Part shown: positions 56,736 through 63,557 of the stretch, in pieces | Layout of the letters: each line of letters opens with the position of its first letter | Numbering within the stretch: position 1 is the first letter of the stretch | IMG/VR virus record: IMGVR_UViG_3300047471_000189 | Span: 1 to 64,000 of that record | DNA from: a virus | Length of the DNA: 64,000 nt | Reading direction: 5' to 3' (one strand) | Notes under the pieces: generated by a model | Told to the model about the DNA's origin: nothing | The model's input: the letters and a program-made list of their open reading frames with translations, nothing else | Databases searched by the model: none | Position numbers and translations under genes: made by a program

Positions 56736-57455
56736 TCACTCCCAGACGGGTTTGTTGTTCAAGTTTTTGGAATTGCGATACTGGTGAAGTTTCTTGTACC
56801 AGTATGTTGAATCTGCGATGCCGGACGGGCGTCCAAACTCTTGGTATACCTGTTCTTCGGTCAGGATTCTGTTCTTGATGAACCGAAGTAAGACGTCTCT
56901 CCAACCGATTCGAGTAGCTCTCTGCATCACGTCGCGAGAATCAAACTCGTATTCGTTGTACTCAGGCATGGGCCCGATGGTGACGTAACCCATGTACTTC
57001 GCGGTATTCCCGTGCCAATCAGGATTGGAAGTTCCGGAAGTAGCGAATAAGGAGATGTCTACAGGAACTCCCCCGACGGTTACAGCCCCGGGGGTGATGT
57101 AGAGGCGAGGATAAACGTTGTGAAGCTTTTGGAGGAACAGGGAGTAGTCCATCATTTCCCCGCGCCGTTCTTTGTGGAAGTCGTCCTGATCGGGGTGCCG
57201 CATCCGCTTGGTGCCTTCGGAGTTGTAGTTCCGTTCCCGGAGACGAGCGGTGTGTTCCGCGATACTTAATTTGGGTTGCTTCTTGCACCACGAGCACTGG
57301 GGGTCGTACCCTGATTTGTAAGCTTCGTTCCGGTCGAAGAACCCGCCAGCGAAGGTCAGCAAACGAAAACAGCTTTGACATTCCTGCCCGCGAATCTCGT
57401 TGTCGACTCCGGCTGCCCAGTTGACTACGTCGAAATCGGACTCGATTAAACTCAT
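56736..57455 (-). CDS. Zinc-finger hypothetical protein, 239 aa
   Basis: I chose the Met at 57455, four residues after the first possible start. Two CxxC pairs (CQSC near 26-29 and CSWC near 54-57) make a probable zinc finger. A beta-rich central part (LYITPGAVTVGGVPVDISLFATSG) and a basic helical C-terminus follow. It overlaps the upstream gene by 4 bases. No family is recognised. Confidence 0.55.
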   Translation of the reverse strand: MSLIESDFDVVNWAAGVDNEIRGQECQSCFRLLTFAGGFFDRNEAYKSGYDPQCSWCKKQPKLSIAEHTARLRERNYNSEGTKRMRHPDQDDFHKERRGEMMDYSLFLQKLHNVYPRLYITPGAVTVGGVPVDISLFATSGTSNPDWHGNTAKYMGYVTIGPMPEYNEYEFDSRDVMQRATRIGWRDVLLRFIKNRILTEEQVYQEFGRPSGIADSTYWYKKLHQYRNSKNLNNKPVWE

Positions 57456-57745
57456 GCAGGCACCCATAGCTTACTGGGTTCCGGCTGATTCGGATCGGGG
57501 AAAGCTTCATTGAGCTTACGCTCGATAGTCTTTACTACGGATTCGGCGAGGCCGTTGTCTTCCGCGTTGTCGGCATGAACGGCGACTTCTCGTTCGAGGG
57601 TGATGCCGCCGTCGGCTTGTTTTACGACAGCGGCGATTACGTACCCTATCACGTTGTCCAGATCAACCAATTCGGTATTCGGATATTCCGTTGGAGAAAT
57701 ATACGACAGGTCGTTTAGTTTCCAAACACCAATAGCTACTGACAT
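57452..57745 (-). CDS. Hypothetical protein, 97 aa
   Basis: I chose the ATG at 57745, seven bases after AGGA, over a GTG two codons earlier. The protein is acidic and mixed alpha/beta, with no cysteines. It ends in a Pro-rich segment. The 15-bp element lies just upstream of its SD, in the gap before it. Confidence 0.55.
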   Translation of the reverse strand: MSVAIGVWKLNDLSYISPTEYPNTELVDLDNVIGYVIAAVVKQADGGITLEREVAVHADNAEDNGLAESVVKTIERKLNEAFPDPNQPEPSKLWVPA

Positions 57746-57758
57746 CTTCACATCCTTA

Positions 57759-57773
57759 GTCCATTATTCGGAC
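57759..57773 (-). repeat. 15-bp element copy 21 (exact)
   Basis: This copy lies in the intergenic gap between the small gene at 57452 and the tandem virion-protein genes, oriented with transcription. Confidence 0.75.
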
Positions 57774-57783
57774 AAGTTGTAGG

Positions 57784-58794
57784 TTAGACCTTTTCGAGCA
57801 CGAACTCCCGAACCGTGATCGAGTTGGCCGGGGAGGCAAACCCGAACGTTACGGAAGCGAGGAAGGACAGATCAGCCAGAGCCAGAGCCGTTACTACGTT
57901 CGTTACCACGGTTGTGGTTGTGAAGTAGGAAGAGGAACCGGCTGCCAGATTCGAGCTATACCATCCCGACAGAATTCCCGATGCCGAGTCCCACTGTAGA
58001 ACAGCAGTGATCTCGAAATCGAACGTTCCGCCTGCGGTTGCAATCGACTGTGCGGCAATGGCCCCAATCGCGTGATCGTTGGCCAGAGTAGAGGACGTTC
58101 CCTGATAGAGCTTGAACCCTACCTGAGAGGTCCCTGCGGCTGGAAGAGCGCCTGCTGGGGTAATTGACCCATCATCTACGAACTGTAGAGTCGGGGCCGC
58201 AACGGTTGCCATGAACAGTTCGCCACCGGTTGTGCGCCCGTACACCTTGTACGAGGTAGCTCCGGTGACAGCGTGCCACTTGACCGTGACGGTGTTGATG
58301 TTGGTCCCCGGGGGGCCCGTGGTGATGCTGGTCTCGGTTGAGGCCAGAGAGGTTCCTCCCGAAGCGTTGACTGCCGCCACCCTGTAATAATAGGCAGTGG
58401 AGTCTAGGAGGGTTCCGCCGGTTGCCGCCGTCGTGAAGGTGTCGTTAACCGGAGCAGCTAACTGCGCTGCCGAGCTTCCGACGCCTGTGATACGAACTTT
58501 AAACGGGCGGCCATCCCATGTATCTGAGGTGAATTGGTCGTTTGATTCGCCGAACGGAAGGCCGTATTCACGTTGTGATCTTCCGGTAACGGCTTGGTTA
58601 GCGTTGATGTTCAGCTTCGAGGACGCGCCACGAATAGACCCGACCCGGGGAGCTACGACAAAAGCTGTCGCAGTCCCCGTATCGGTATTGACTACCAGAG
58701 CGGTCTCCGTAGCGGTCGCAACTGCCTGAGCAGAGAACTGATTGCGAGCCGAACTGTTTCCGGAGAAACCAGCTACACTGTTGGAGTTGCTCAT
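57784..58794 (-). CDS. Virion-type protein with inserted Fn3-like domain, 336 aa
   Basis: The N-terminal 105 residues and C-terminal 120 residues are clearly paralogous to the 228-residue protein encoded next (shared N[ST][NV][ST]V..G, QAVA[ST]ATE[TA]ALVVNTDTGTATA, REYG[LV]P.GESNDQF[TS]SD, VREFV[LV]EKV). Between them is an extra segment of about 105 residues (residues 112-220) with TAYYYRVAAVNASGGTS and WHAVTGATSYKVYGR, the pattern of a fibronectin type III domain. It looks like a decoration or head-fibre domain added to one copy. The head-protein role is inferred from high Ser/Thr/Ala content and position. Confidence 0.58.
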   Translation of the reverse strand: MSNSNSVAGFSGNSSARNQFSAQAVATATETALVVNTDTGTATAFVVAPRVGSIRGASSKLNINANQAVTGRSQREYGLPFGESNDQFTSDTWDGRPFKVRITGVGSSAAQLAAPVNDTFTTAATGGTLLDSTAYYYRVAAVNASGGTSLASTETSITTGPPGTNINTVTVKWHAVTGATSYKVYGRTTGGELFMATVAAPTLQFVDDGSITPAGALPAAGTSQVGFKLYQGTSSTLANDHAIGAIAAQSIATAGGTFDFEITAVLQWDSASGILSGWYSSNLAAGSSSYFTTTTVVTNVVTALALADLSFLASVTFGFASPANSITVREFVLEKV

Positions 58795-58797
58795 TGC

Positions 58798-59484
58798 TTA
58801 GACCTTTTCTACGACGAATTCCCGGACCGTAACCGTGCTTGCTGTGGTGTTGGCCAGCTTGATGCCCGCGCAGAAGGTAAGACCGGCTGCCGCCACGCTT
58901 GTTTGCACGTTGGTGATGACCGTCGTGGTCGTGAACTGCGAGGTGGTTCCGTTCGCGATGTTCGCGGTGTAGTAGCCGGACAGAATCTGCGACGTTGGGT
59001 CCCAGAGGCCGGTGAACTCGATCAGGAAGTTGCTGGGTGTGGTCGAGGTTCCTGCACCCGGATACGCCGCGCCCGTGAGAGCGATGCGGTTTCCGGCAGT
59101 GCCGACAACCGTGGCCGCGCCGTTGTACAGGTAGAAGATTGCCGTCTGGGTTGCGCCCAAGCTGGCAATACCTGACAAGCGGATCTTGAAGGCTCTGCCG
59201 TTCCAAGAATCGGACGAGAACTGGTCGTTCGACTCGCCGGACGGAACCCCATACTCGCGTCCACCACGGGTGGTGATGGCTGCGTTCGAGTTCACGTCAA
59301 ACTTGGGGCTGGCTCCAAGAACAACTCCACCGACGGGAACGGTGACCAAGGCGGTCGCGGTACCTGTGTCGGTGTTTACAACGAGTGCGGCTTCCGTTGC
59401 CGAGGCAACAGCTTGTGTGGGAAATTTGTCTCTGAGGGTTCCGCTTCCGGCGTAACCGCCAAGTACTGTATTGGTGTTCGACAT
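58798..59484 (-). CDS. Virion-type protein, 228 aa, paralogue of 57784-58794
   Basis: This is the shorter of the tandem pair, without the Fn3-like segment. It is a compact, beta-rich protein with conserved ends and no Cys-rich or enzymatic motif. Tandem placement before the tail genes fits a capsid decoration or minor head protein. The major capsid, portal and scaffold are not in this window, so this identity is tentative. A short hairpin (CCCGC-GAT-GCGGG, around 59516) lies in its 80-base leader. Confidence 0.55.
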   Translation of the reverse strand: MSNTNTVLGGYAGSGTLRDKFPTQAVASATEAALVVNTDTGTATALVTVPVGGVVLGASPKFDVNSNAAITTRGGREYGVPSGESNDQFSSDSWNGRAFKIRLSGIASLGATQTAIFYLYNGAATVVGTAGNRIALTGAAYPGAGTSTTPSNFLIEFTGLWDPTSQILSGYYTANIANGTTSQFTTTTVITNVQTSVAAAGLTFCAGIKLANTTASTVTVREFVVEKV

Positions 59485-59567
59485 TGATTTTTGTCCTTAA
59501 TTGATTTTGGTTACGCCCGCATCGCGGGGTGTGTTACATTCTGGTCCTCGTTGAAGGCAGGACTAAA

Positions 59568-60200
59568 TTACGAGATTGTGCTGGACCGGCTTCCGGTTTC
59601 CTTCACCGGCTTAAACACGGGACAGGCGCAGAGCTTGCCGCGCTCTACGTGGGCCGCTGCGACCCCTCCCGGGTGAACTAATACTCCGTGGTGGTCGCCC
59701 ATTGTGATCGACCCGAGTTCATGGACAATACTGCTGTGTCCAACGAGTAGGGGAGGGATTCCGCAGTCCATAAATATGTGGAGAGCTTCTTGGAAGCAGG
59801 GAGCTATCCGGCTTTTGAAATCGTTCAGGGATTCGCCGCCGGGGATCACAGAGTCCGGGTTGTCCAGATAAACTTGCAGCCGGGCTTCAGATTCCTTGTT
59901 TCTCGGAGTGCCGGAGAATGAGCCAACGTTGAGGGCCCGGAGTTGTTCAGAAGAGTGGACAGGGAGTCCTTTAGCTGCGGCTATGATCTCGGCTGTTTTA
60001 GTCGCTCGTTGTTTGTCGGAGCATAGGATGCAGGAGATATCGATGTCGGAGAACAGGTCCGCGAGCTTGTGCGCCTGCTTCAGGCCGGTTGCATCGAGAG
60101 GGGGATTGGCGTTCCCTCGAAACATTCCAGAAGCGTTGAGGACCGTCTGTCCGTGCCGAACGACATAGAAGGCGGTTTGCTTATTCTGCTGGAGAGGCAT
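59568..60200 (-). CDS. Histidine phosphatase (phosphoglycerate mutase-like)
   Basis: I chose the Met at 60200 (codon 32 of the longer frame), which overlaps the upstream stop. The protein starts QTAFYVVRHGQTVLN, with the signature RHG at 15-17. It then has a GLKQAHKLADLFSDI segment, CSDKQRATKTAEII and a late GHSSIVHEL, the second His site of the family. All core residues appear present. A phage in this family may alter a phosphorylated host molecule or a cofactor. It is unusual in a virion arm and may be a transferred host gene. Confidence 0.75.
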   Translation of the reverse strand: MPLQQNKQTAFYVVRHGQTVLNASGMFRGNANPPLDATGLKQAHKLADLFSDIDISCILCSDKQRATKTAEIIAAAKGLPVHSSEQLRALNVGSFSGTPRNKESEARLQVYLDNPDSVIPGGESLNDFKSRIAPCFQEALHIFMDCGIPPLLVGHSSIVHELGSITMGDHHGVLVHPGGVAAAHVERGKLCACPVFKPVKETGSRSSTIS

Positions 60201-60603
60201 CAACGGGTTCCTTTGGCTTGCGCGTTCTCTGGGGCTGGGGCGGTACGGGATCGGCGGGGGCGGGCGGAACATCAGGCTCCGTTTCGGGTACATGGCCGTC
60301 AGAAAACATCGTAGCGGTGGTTACGCTCGCGACCAGAGGACCCGAGTTCTTCGCAGGGGCTTCCTCGGGGGCCGGGTACTCAAACTGGAGGCCGTCAAGT
60401 TCTACGTCTAACTCAGCTTTGAGGTCGGCCAACTCTGGATGGTTAGCCAGAGAGGATTTGCGGACAACCAAGACCTCCACAGCTTGCCGACGGTAGTCGC
60501 GCTCGGCGCAATCGTTTCGGGCTATGTCTCGCAGGACGTAATCAGGAAGGAGTTTCAGGTGAGCGTGGTAGTCAAAGAATGGGTCTTTAAGGCGGTCGGT
60601 CAT
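60181..60603 (-). CDS. Hypothetical protein with Pro-rich tail, 140 aa
   Basis: The first 75 residues are helical and acidic (DCAERDYRRQAVEVLVVRK). From about residue 80 the protein is Pro/Ala-rich and ends in a basic segment (RTRKPKEPVDASPAE). It is probably a linker or virion accessory protein. The last codons overlap the phosphatase start. No family is recognised. Confidence 0.5.
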   Translation of the reverse strand: MTDRLKDPFFDYHAHLKLLPDYVLRDIARNDCAERDYRRQAVEVLVVRKSSLANHPELADLKAELDVELDGLQFEYPAPEEAPAKNSGPLVASVTTATMFSDGHVPETEPDVPPAPADPVPPQPQRTRKPKEPVDASPAE

Positions 60604-60614
60604 GAAACCTCGTG

Positions 60615-60629
60615 GTCCATTATTCGGAC
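60615..60629 (-). repeat. 15-bp element copy 22 (exact)
   Basis: GTCCATTATTCGGAC on the + strand contains the stop codon of the small ORF at 60620 and lies upstream of the gene starting at 60603, oriented with transcription. Confidence 0.75.
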
Positions 60630-60808
60630 GGGGTTAAGTCAAATTCTCGGCAGTCGGATAAGAGATGGGGACATTCAATGCGACACCGGGGAGTAGAAGA
60701 ATGAGCCACCCATTCCGGGTCTCGAAAACTCATCAAGACCGTTTCGTGGTTCAGGTACGCTGGCTCTACCTGACAATCGAAATAATGTCCTCTTTTATAT
60801 GACATCAT
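60620..60808 (-). CDS. Small Cys-containing protein, 62 aa
   Basis: An ORF with Met-Met at its start lacks a clear SD. It has CRIECPHLLSDC near the C-terminus, a possible metal site. Its 5' end borders the structured region at 60820-61160. It may be real, but this is one of the weakest ORFs accepted here. Confidence 0.4.
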   Translation of the reverse strand: MMSYKRGHYFDCQVEPAYLNHETVLMSFRDPEWVAHSSTPRCRIECPHLLSDCREFDLTPSE

Positions 60809-61175
60809 AGATTTGAAAAGTGCAGGTCGTAAGTTGTAACAGGTTAAGAGCGAGCTTGCCCGGCGGTAGGACCAGATTGACTACTTTTGCGGTGAGATCG
60901 TCACTGCTTTCGCCGAATCTGTTCTTTCCACCAGCCCGAACCACGTTCCCGACAACTCGGGGCTAACGAGAAGCCGGTTCAGTTCTGCGTAACAAACGAC
61001 CTGCGGGGTATGTCCTTATCGGACAAACGGCTGGGGACGACCTTGGTGATCGTCCCTGTATCTCCTTCCGCGCTTGGCGGATGAGAGGGAGGCCGGGACC
61101 AAAGATGAAAGGAGGGAACATTCCTTGGTCCCGGAAACGGGCCTGAAAGTATGTATAAGGAGGCGACCCGTTTAA
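60809..61175. other. Structured 367-bp gap; candidate ncRNA region
   Basis: No plausible gene is seen on either strand. Perfect or near-perfect inverted repeats include CAGATT...AATCTG (60873-60921) enclosing a 7-bp stem GCGGTGA/TCACTGC, GGGACGA/TCGTCCC (61034-61056), TGTCC/GGACA (61011-61025) and a 10-bp stem CCGGGACCAA/TTGGTCCCGG (61093-61134) with a 22-base loop. The + strand at 60825-60882 also has GGTCGTAAG ... ATTGACTA, resembling the paired Ro-binding strands of animal Y RNAs (GGTCCGAAG ... TTGACTA). The strand of any transcript is unknown. Together with the nearby Ro60 gene this suggests a Y-like RNA, at low confidence. Confidence 0.4.
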
Positions 61176-61391
61176 CTAGCGAACTCTTGTAATCTCGTGC
61201 TTGCCTTGGATGTTCTTGAAGAAGAAGTTTCCGTGGCTGTCGGCCTGCTGGTATGCCTGAGCTTTCTCAGGTGGAACGTCGTGGACAGCAAATGTCCCGT
61301 TGTTGAGGTCCAGAGTCAGGCGCTGCGCCTGTGGATCGTACCGGGCCCCTTGTACATGCGAACTGGGCTTCAGCTTGAGCGGTTGATCCAC
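61176..61391 (-). CDS. KTSC-domain protein, 71 aa
   Basis: The sequence ARYDPQAQRLTLDLNNGTFAVHDVPPEKAQAYQQADSHGNFF, split here as a pattern, matches the KTSC domain: YDxxxxxLxLxFxxGxxYxYxxVPxxxxxxxxxAxSxGxYFxxxI. This small beta fold often occurs alone in phages or fused to enzymes and may bind nucleic acid or protein. It overlaps the next upstream gene by one base. Confidence 0.75.
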   Translation of the reverse strand: MDQPLKLKPSSHVQGARYDPQAQRLTLDLNNGTFAVHDVPPEKAQAYQQADSHGNFFFKNIQGKHEITRVR

Positions 61392-61543
61392 TACTTGACC
61401 CTCTTGAGCTTGGGGTTCTTAGCCTTTGCCGCCGGGCTTGCTTTCCGGGTCGCAGACGCTAAAATGGCTCCAGCCGATTTCTTGCTGTAGCCTTCTCCTT
61501 GAATCTTGTTTTGAACTGCTTTGAAGCCGGGGTGTTTTGCCAT
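61391..61543 (-). CDS. Small basic protein, 50 aa
   Basis: I chose the ATG at 61543 (SD AAGGAG seven bases upstream) over a long upstream extension. The product MAKHPGFKAVQNKIQGEGYSK, then KSAGAILASATRKAS, is like small basic proteins often found next to phage KTSC genes. The C-terminus is Lys-rich. It may bind nucleic acid. Its function is not known. Confidence 0.65.
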   Translation of the reverse strand: MAKHPGFKAVQNKIQGEGYSKKSAGAILASATRKASPAAKAKNPKLKRVK

Positions 61544-61735
61544 GTAGCTCCTTATGAAATTCCCAGAGAGAACAGACGCTAACGGAGACGCCCTTTCGGG
61601 CATTCTTAGCTCCCGGGTTAGGGGAGTTTTAGGCAAGAAGTAACCGTCAACTACACTACTCTGAGTAAAACTACTGGAAGGAACAGACGAACTCGGAGAT
61701 TTTAGCGTTTTACCTTTAAACTACCGGCCCCCGAA
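61544..61735 (-). other. Non-coding leader with two hairpins
   Basis: About 190 bases between the tRNA-like element and the small basic-protein gene hold no gene. A GCCC-TTTC-GGGC hairpin (61589-61600) and a CTCCC...GGGAG hairpin (61609-61625, with TTTT on the + side) are present. On the - strand GTAGTTGACGG occurs near 61650, loosely like a Y RNA 3' strand, but I see no matching 5' strand. Confidence 0.35.
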
Positions 61736-61804
61736 GGGACCGACCGGGACTCGAACCCAGAACTCTTTCATTAGCATTGAAGTAACCGAACTCTACACCA
61801 TTCC
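61736..61804 (-). tRNA. tRNA-like element, anticodon GCU (possible Y-like RNA module)
   Basis: The - strand folds like a shortened tRNA. The acceptor is GGAATGG with TCGGTCC (6 of 7 pairs, two GU), and the T arm is CTGGG-TTCGAGT-CCCGG. The anticodon stem TTCA/TGAA has the loop ATGCTAA (U33 and A37 kept; anticodon GCU, Ser), and the D arm is weak. A tRNA-Ser normally has a long variable arm, and this one is short, so it may be degenerate or not used for translation. It directly follows the Ro60 gene on the same strand. Bacterial Y-type RNAs can carry a tRNA-like module, so that role is possible. Confidence 0.5.
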
Positions 61805-61814
61805 AGTAAAAGAT

Positions 61815-61832
61815 GTGGGGGCGAACCCCCAC
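61815..61832 (-). terminator. Rho-independent terminator after the Ro60 gene
   Basis: On the - strand GTGGGGG-TTCG-CCCCCAC forms a perfect 7-bp stem, followed by ATCTTTTA. It begins two bases after the Ro60 stop codon. Confidence 0.8.
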
Positions 61833-61834
61833 GG

Positions 61835-63160
61835 TTAGGATTGTCTTTCAAGTTCCTGAATGTAGTCTACGACAGCTTCGGACCATCCATCAATCCGGAC
61901 CCAGTCTCTTCCGCCGATTCCGTTCTGGTAAGAAGCAACGTTCAGCATGTATCCCTTGGTCCCGACTAGCGGGTTTCCGATGTTGGTTGCGGATTGCTCG
62001 TCGGTTAAGACGATAACCCGGTCGTAGCCCTTCGAAGCAGCCAGCATAACCGCCGCCTGTGTGTCAGTTCCGTGTCCGAACAACCCGCTGCCGATTGCGT
62101 CGTTTAACGCGAACCCGCGACGGGGAGGAACGAACCCGGCAGTCGATCCGAAGGCTATGATCTGGCAGTCGTCGCAGACTTCACGAAGCAACATGGCCAG
62201 AGCAGCCGCCGCGTCCCGACGGGAGATTTCCGACTTTCCGGATACAGTCGACGACATAGAACCAGAGGTATCTACGCAGAGGACCGTCTTTCCAGACAAC
62301 TTAGGTGCGTCGGCCAAGCACTTGAACATAGCCGCTTCCAACTGCGGTTCGAGCGACGGAGCGTACTTTGCAGCCGAGATGAACCGGAAAGGAAGGACAC
62401 GTTCGACCTTCATCTTCGCCAGACCCTCGCGGATCAGGCTATCCGATACTCCGGACCCCTGCATGTTACGCAGGTTGCGAAGCAAAGCCATTGCCCCGAG
62501 CTTGTTCTCGGACAGCAGGCGCTCAAATGTTCCCTTCTTGTCAGAGCCAGCGCTCAAGGAAACTTCCCATGTGTCCGGGGTTTCCAGAGTCTGGTCGACG
62601 ATCTTCTTGAACAGCACAGTCTCGTCGTTGGACGAAGGCTTTGCGTGTGTCAAGAACAGAACGTCCCGCAGCTTGATGGCCGCGTCTGACTTCTGCCACT
62701 TGGCGAATGAGTACTCGTTGAACTTGTTGAAGGCCGCAGCCAGACCCTTCTTGACCTGAGCCGAGAGGGGCTGCTTGCCATCCTTCCAGTAAATCGCGAG
62801 AAATTCCGCGATCTCGTCCGGACGCTGGATGACACGGGTGAGGGTTTCCCCTACCAGCTTGCGGGCTTCCTTGTTCGGGTGCCGGGCAAGTTCCCGTACC
62901 AAGAACAGCGGGATGTGCCGCAGCTTCATCTTTTCGCGGGCTTCGACAGCGATCTGAGACACTTCAAACGGATCGGCTTCGAGCAACGCTTCGCGGACGT
63001 ACTGGGCGTGAGAAACTCCGTCCACGTAGAAGCTGTCTTCCCACAACAGCGAGGCCATCACCAACCGGCGAAGCTTCTGGCTCTTGTTCAGACGGGCAGC
63101 CTGTGCTCCCTCGTGGGTGCGCTCCAGTACCGCCGATGCTGCATTCGTGTTCGTTCTCAT
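61835..63160 (-). CDS. Ro60/Rsr-like TROVE-vWA protein, 441 aa
   Basis: The N-terminal two-thirds (about residues 1-275) is a repeated helical TROVE module, with pairs such as ALLEADPFEVSQIAVEAREKM and HIPLFLVRELARHPNKEARKLV. The C-terminal part (from about 285) is a vWA domain with the metal site DTSGS at residues 297-301, GTDTQAA and VLTDEQS. This matches the domain order of the Ro60 autoantigen and bacterial Rsr, and the length is near the bacterial norm. Ro60 proteins bind Y RNAs and misfolded RNAs in a central ring and can link to exoribonucleases. The start has an AGGAAGTC SD. Confidence 0.88.
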   Translation of the reverse strand: MRTNTNAASAVLERTHEGAQAARLNKSQKLRRLVMASLLWEDSFYVDGVSHAQYVREALLEADPFEVSQIAVEAREKMKLRHIPLFLVRELARHPNKEARKLVGETLTRVIQRPDEIAEFLAIYWKDGKQPLSAQVKKGLAAAFNKFNEYSFAKWQKSDAAIKLRDVLFLTHAKPSSNDETVLFKKIVDQTLETPDTWEVSLSAGSDKKGTFERLLSENKLGAMALLRNLRNMQGSGVSDSLIREGLAKMKVERVLPFRFISAAKYAPSLEPQLEAAMFKCLADAPKLSGKTVLCVDTSGSMSSTVSGKSEISRRDAAAALAMLLREVCDDCQIIAFGSTAGFVPPRRGFALNDAIGSGLFGHGTDTQAAVMLAASKGYDRVIVLTDEQSATNIGNPLVGTKGYMLNVASYQNGIGGRDWVRIDGWSEAVVDYIQELERQS

Positions 63161-63273
63161 GACTTCCTCCAGCCGAAGCTCGGATGATTAAGACCGGGAA
63201 TAAGCGGAAAGGGTAGTTTTTCATGCAAGAGAAGTAACCCTAGCCTTCACCACGGTCTGACTTGACTAAAAAC

Positions 63274-63283
63274 ATTGTACCAC
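63274..63283 (-). promoter_or_regulatory. Extended -10 promoter candidate for the Ro60 gene
   Basis: On the - strand GTGGTACAAT matches the core of the + strand promoter at 13444. It lies about 115 bases upstream of the Ro60 ATG. A second TATACAAT is found about 20 bases further upstream. No good -35 is present. Confidence 0.45.
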
Positions 63284-63320
63284 AACGAAACTCGATTGTA
63301 TACCCTAATCTAAAAATAAT

Positions 63321-63557
63321 TTATATCGACCGTTCTTCTTTGTCCCAAGTCTGCGGCATGTGGGTAGATACTTCGGCCCGGAGTATCGGAAGCTTTTTCT
63401 CATCTCTTGCGACTTGAAATGCCTTAGTGAAAAGTTCCGTGTCAGACTTACTATCCACTTCTTCTTGGCTGACTAACCCTAACCCGAGGGCGATCCTCAG
63501 TTGCAAGTAATGCGGCAAGTTCATGAAATCGTAGGCCAAACGCCTCTCTTCCGTCAT
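63321..63557 (-). CDS. Hypothetical protein, 78 aa
   Basis: The ATG overlaps the stop of the upstream HNH gene by 4 bases. The protein is helical and charged, with a FMNLPHYLQLRIALGLGLVSQEEV segment like those in other small phage proteins. No family is recognised. Confidence 0.55.
   Translation of the reverse strand: MTEERRLAYDFMNLPHYLQLRIALGLGLVSQEEVDSKSDTELFTKAFQVARDEKKLPILRAEVSTHMPQTWDKEERSI

Noticed and set aside
2524-60629. The 15-bp element as merely a Shine-Dalgarno/start cassette
   Set aside because: Some copies do hold a stop or ATG after GGAG, but more than half are inside genes or point against transcription, where that reading does not work.
61093-61134. The 10-bp perfect stem as a rho-independent terminator
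   Set aside because: It has a 22-base loop and no T run on either side.
61736-61804. Normal tRNA-Ser
   Set aside because: It has no long variable arm, has a mismatch in the acceptor, and has a weak D arm.
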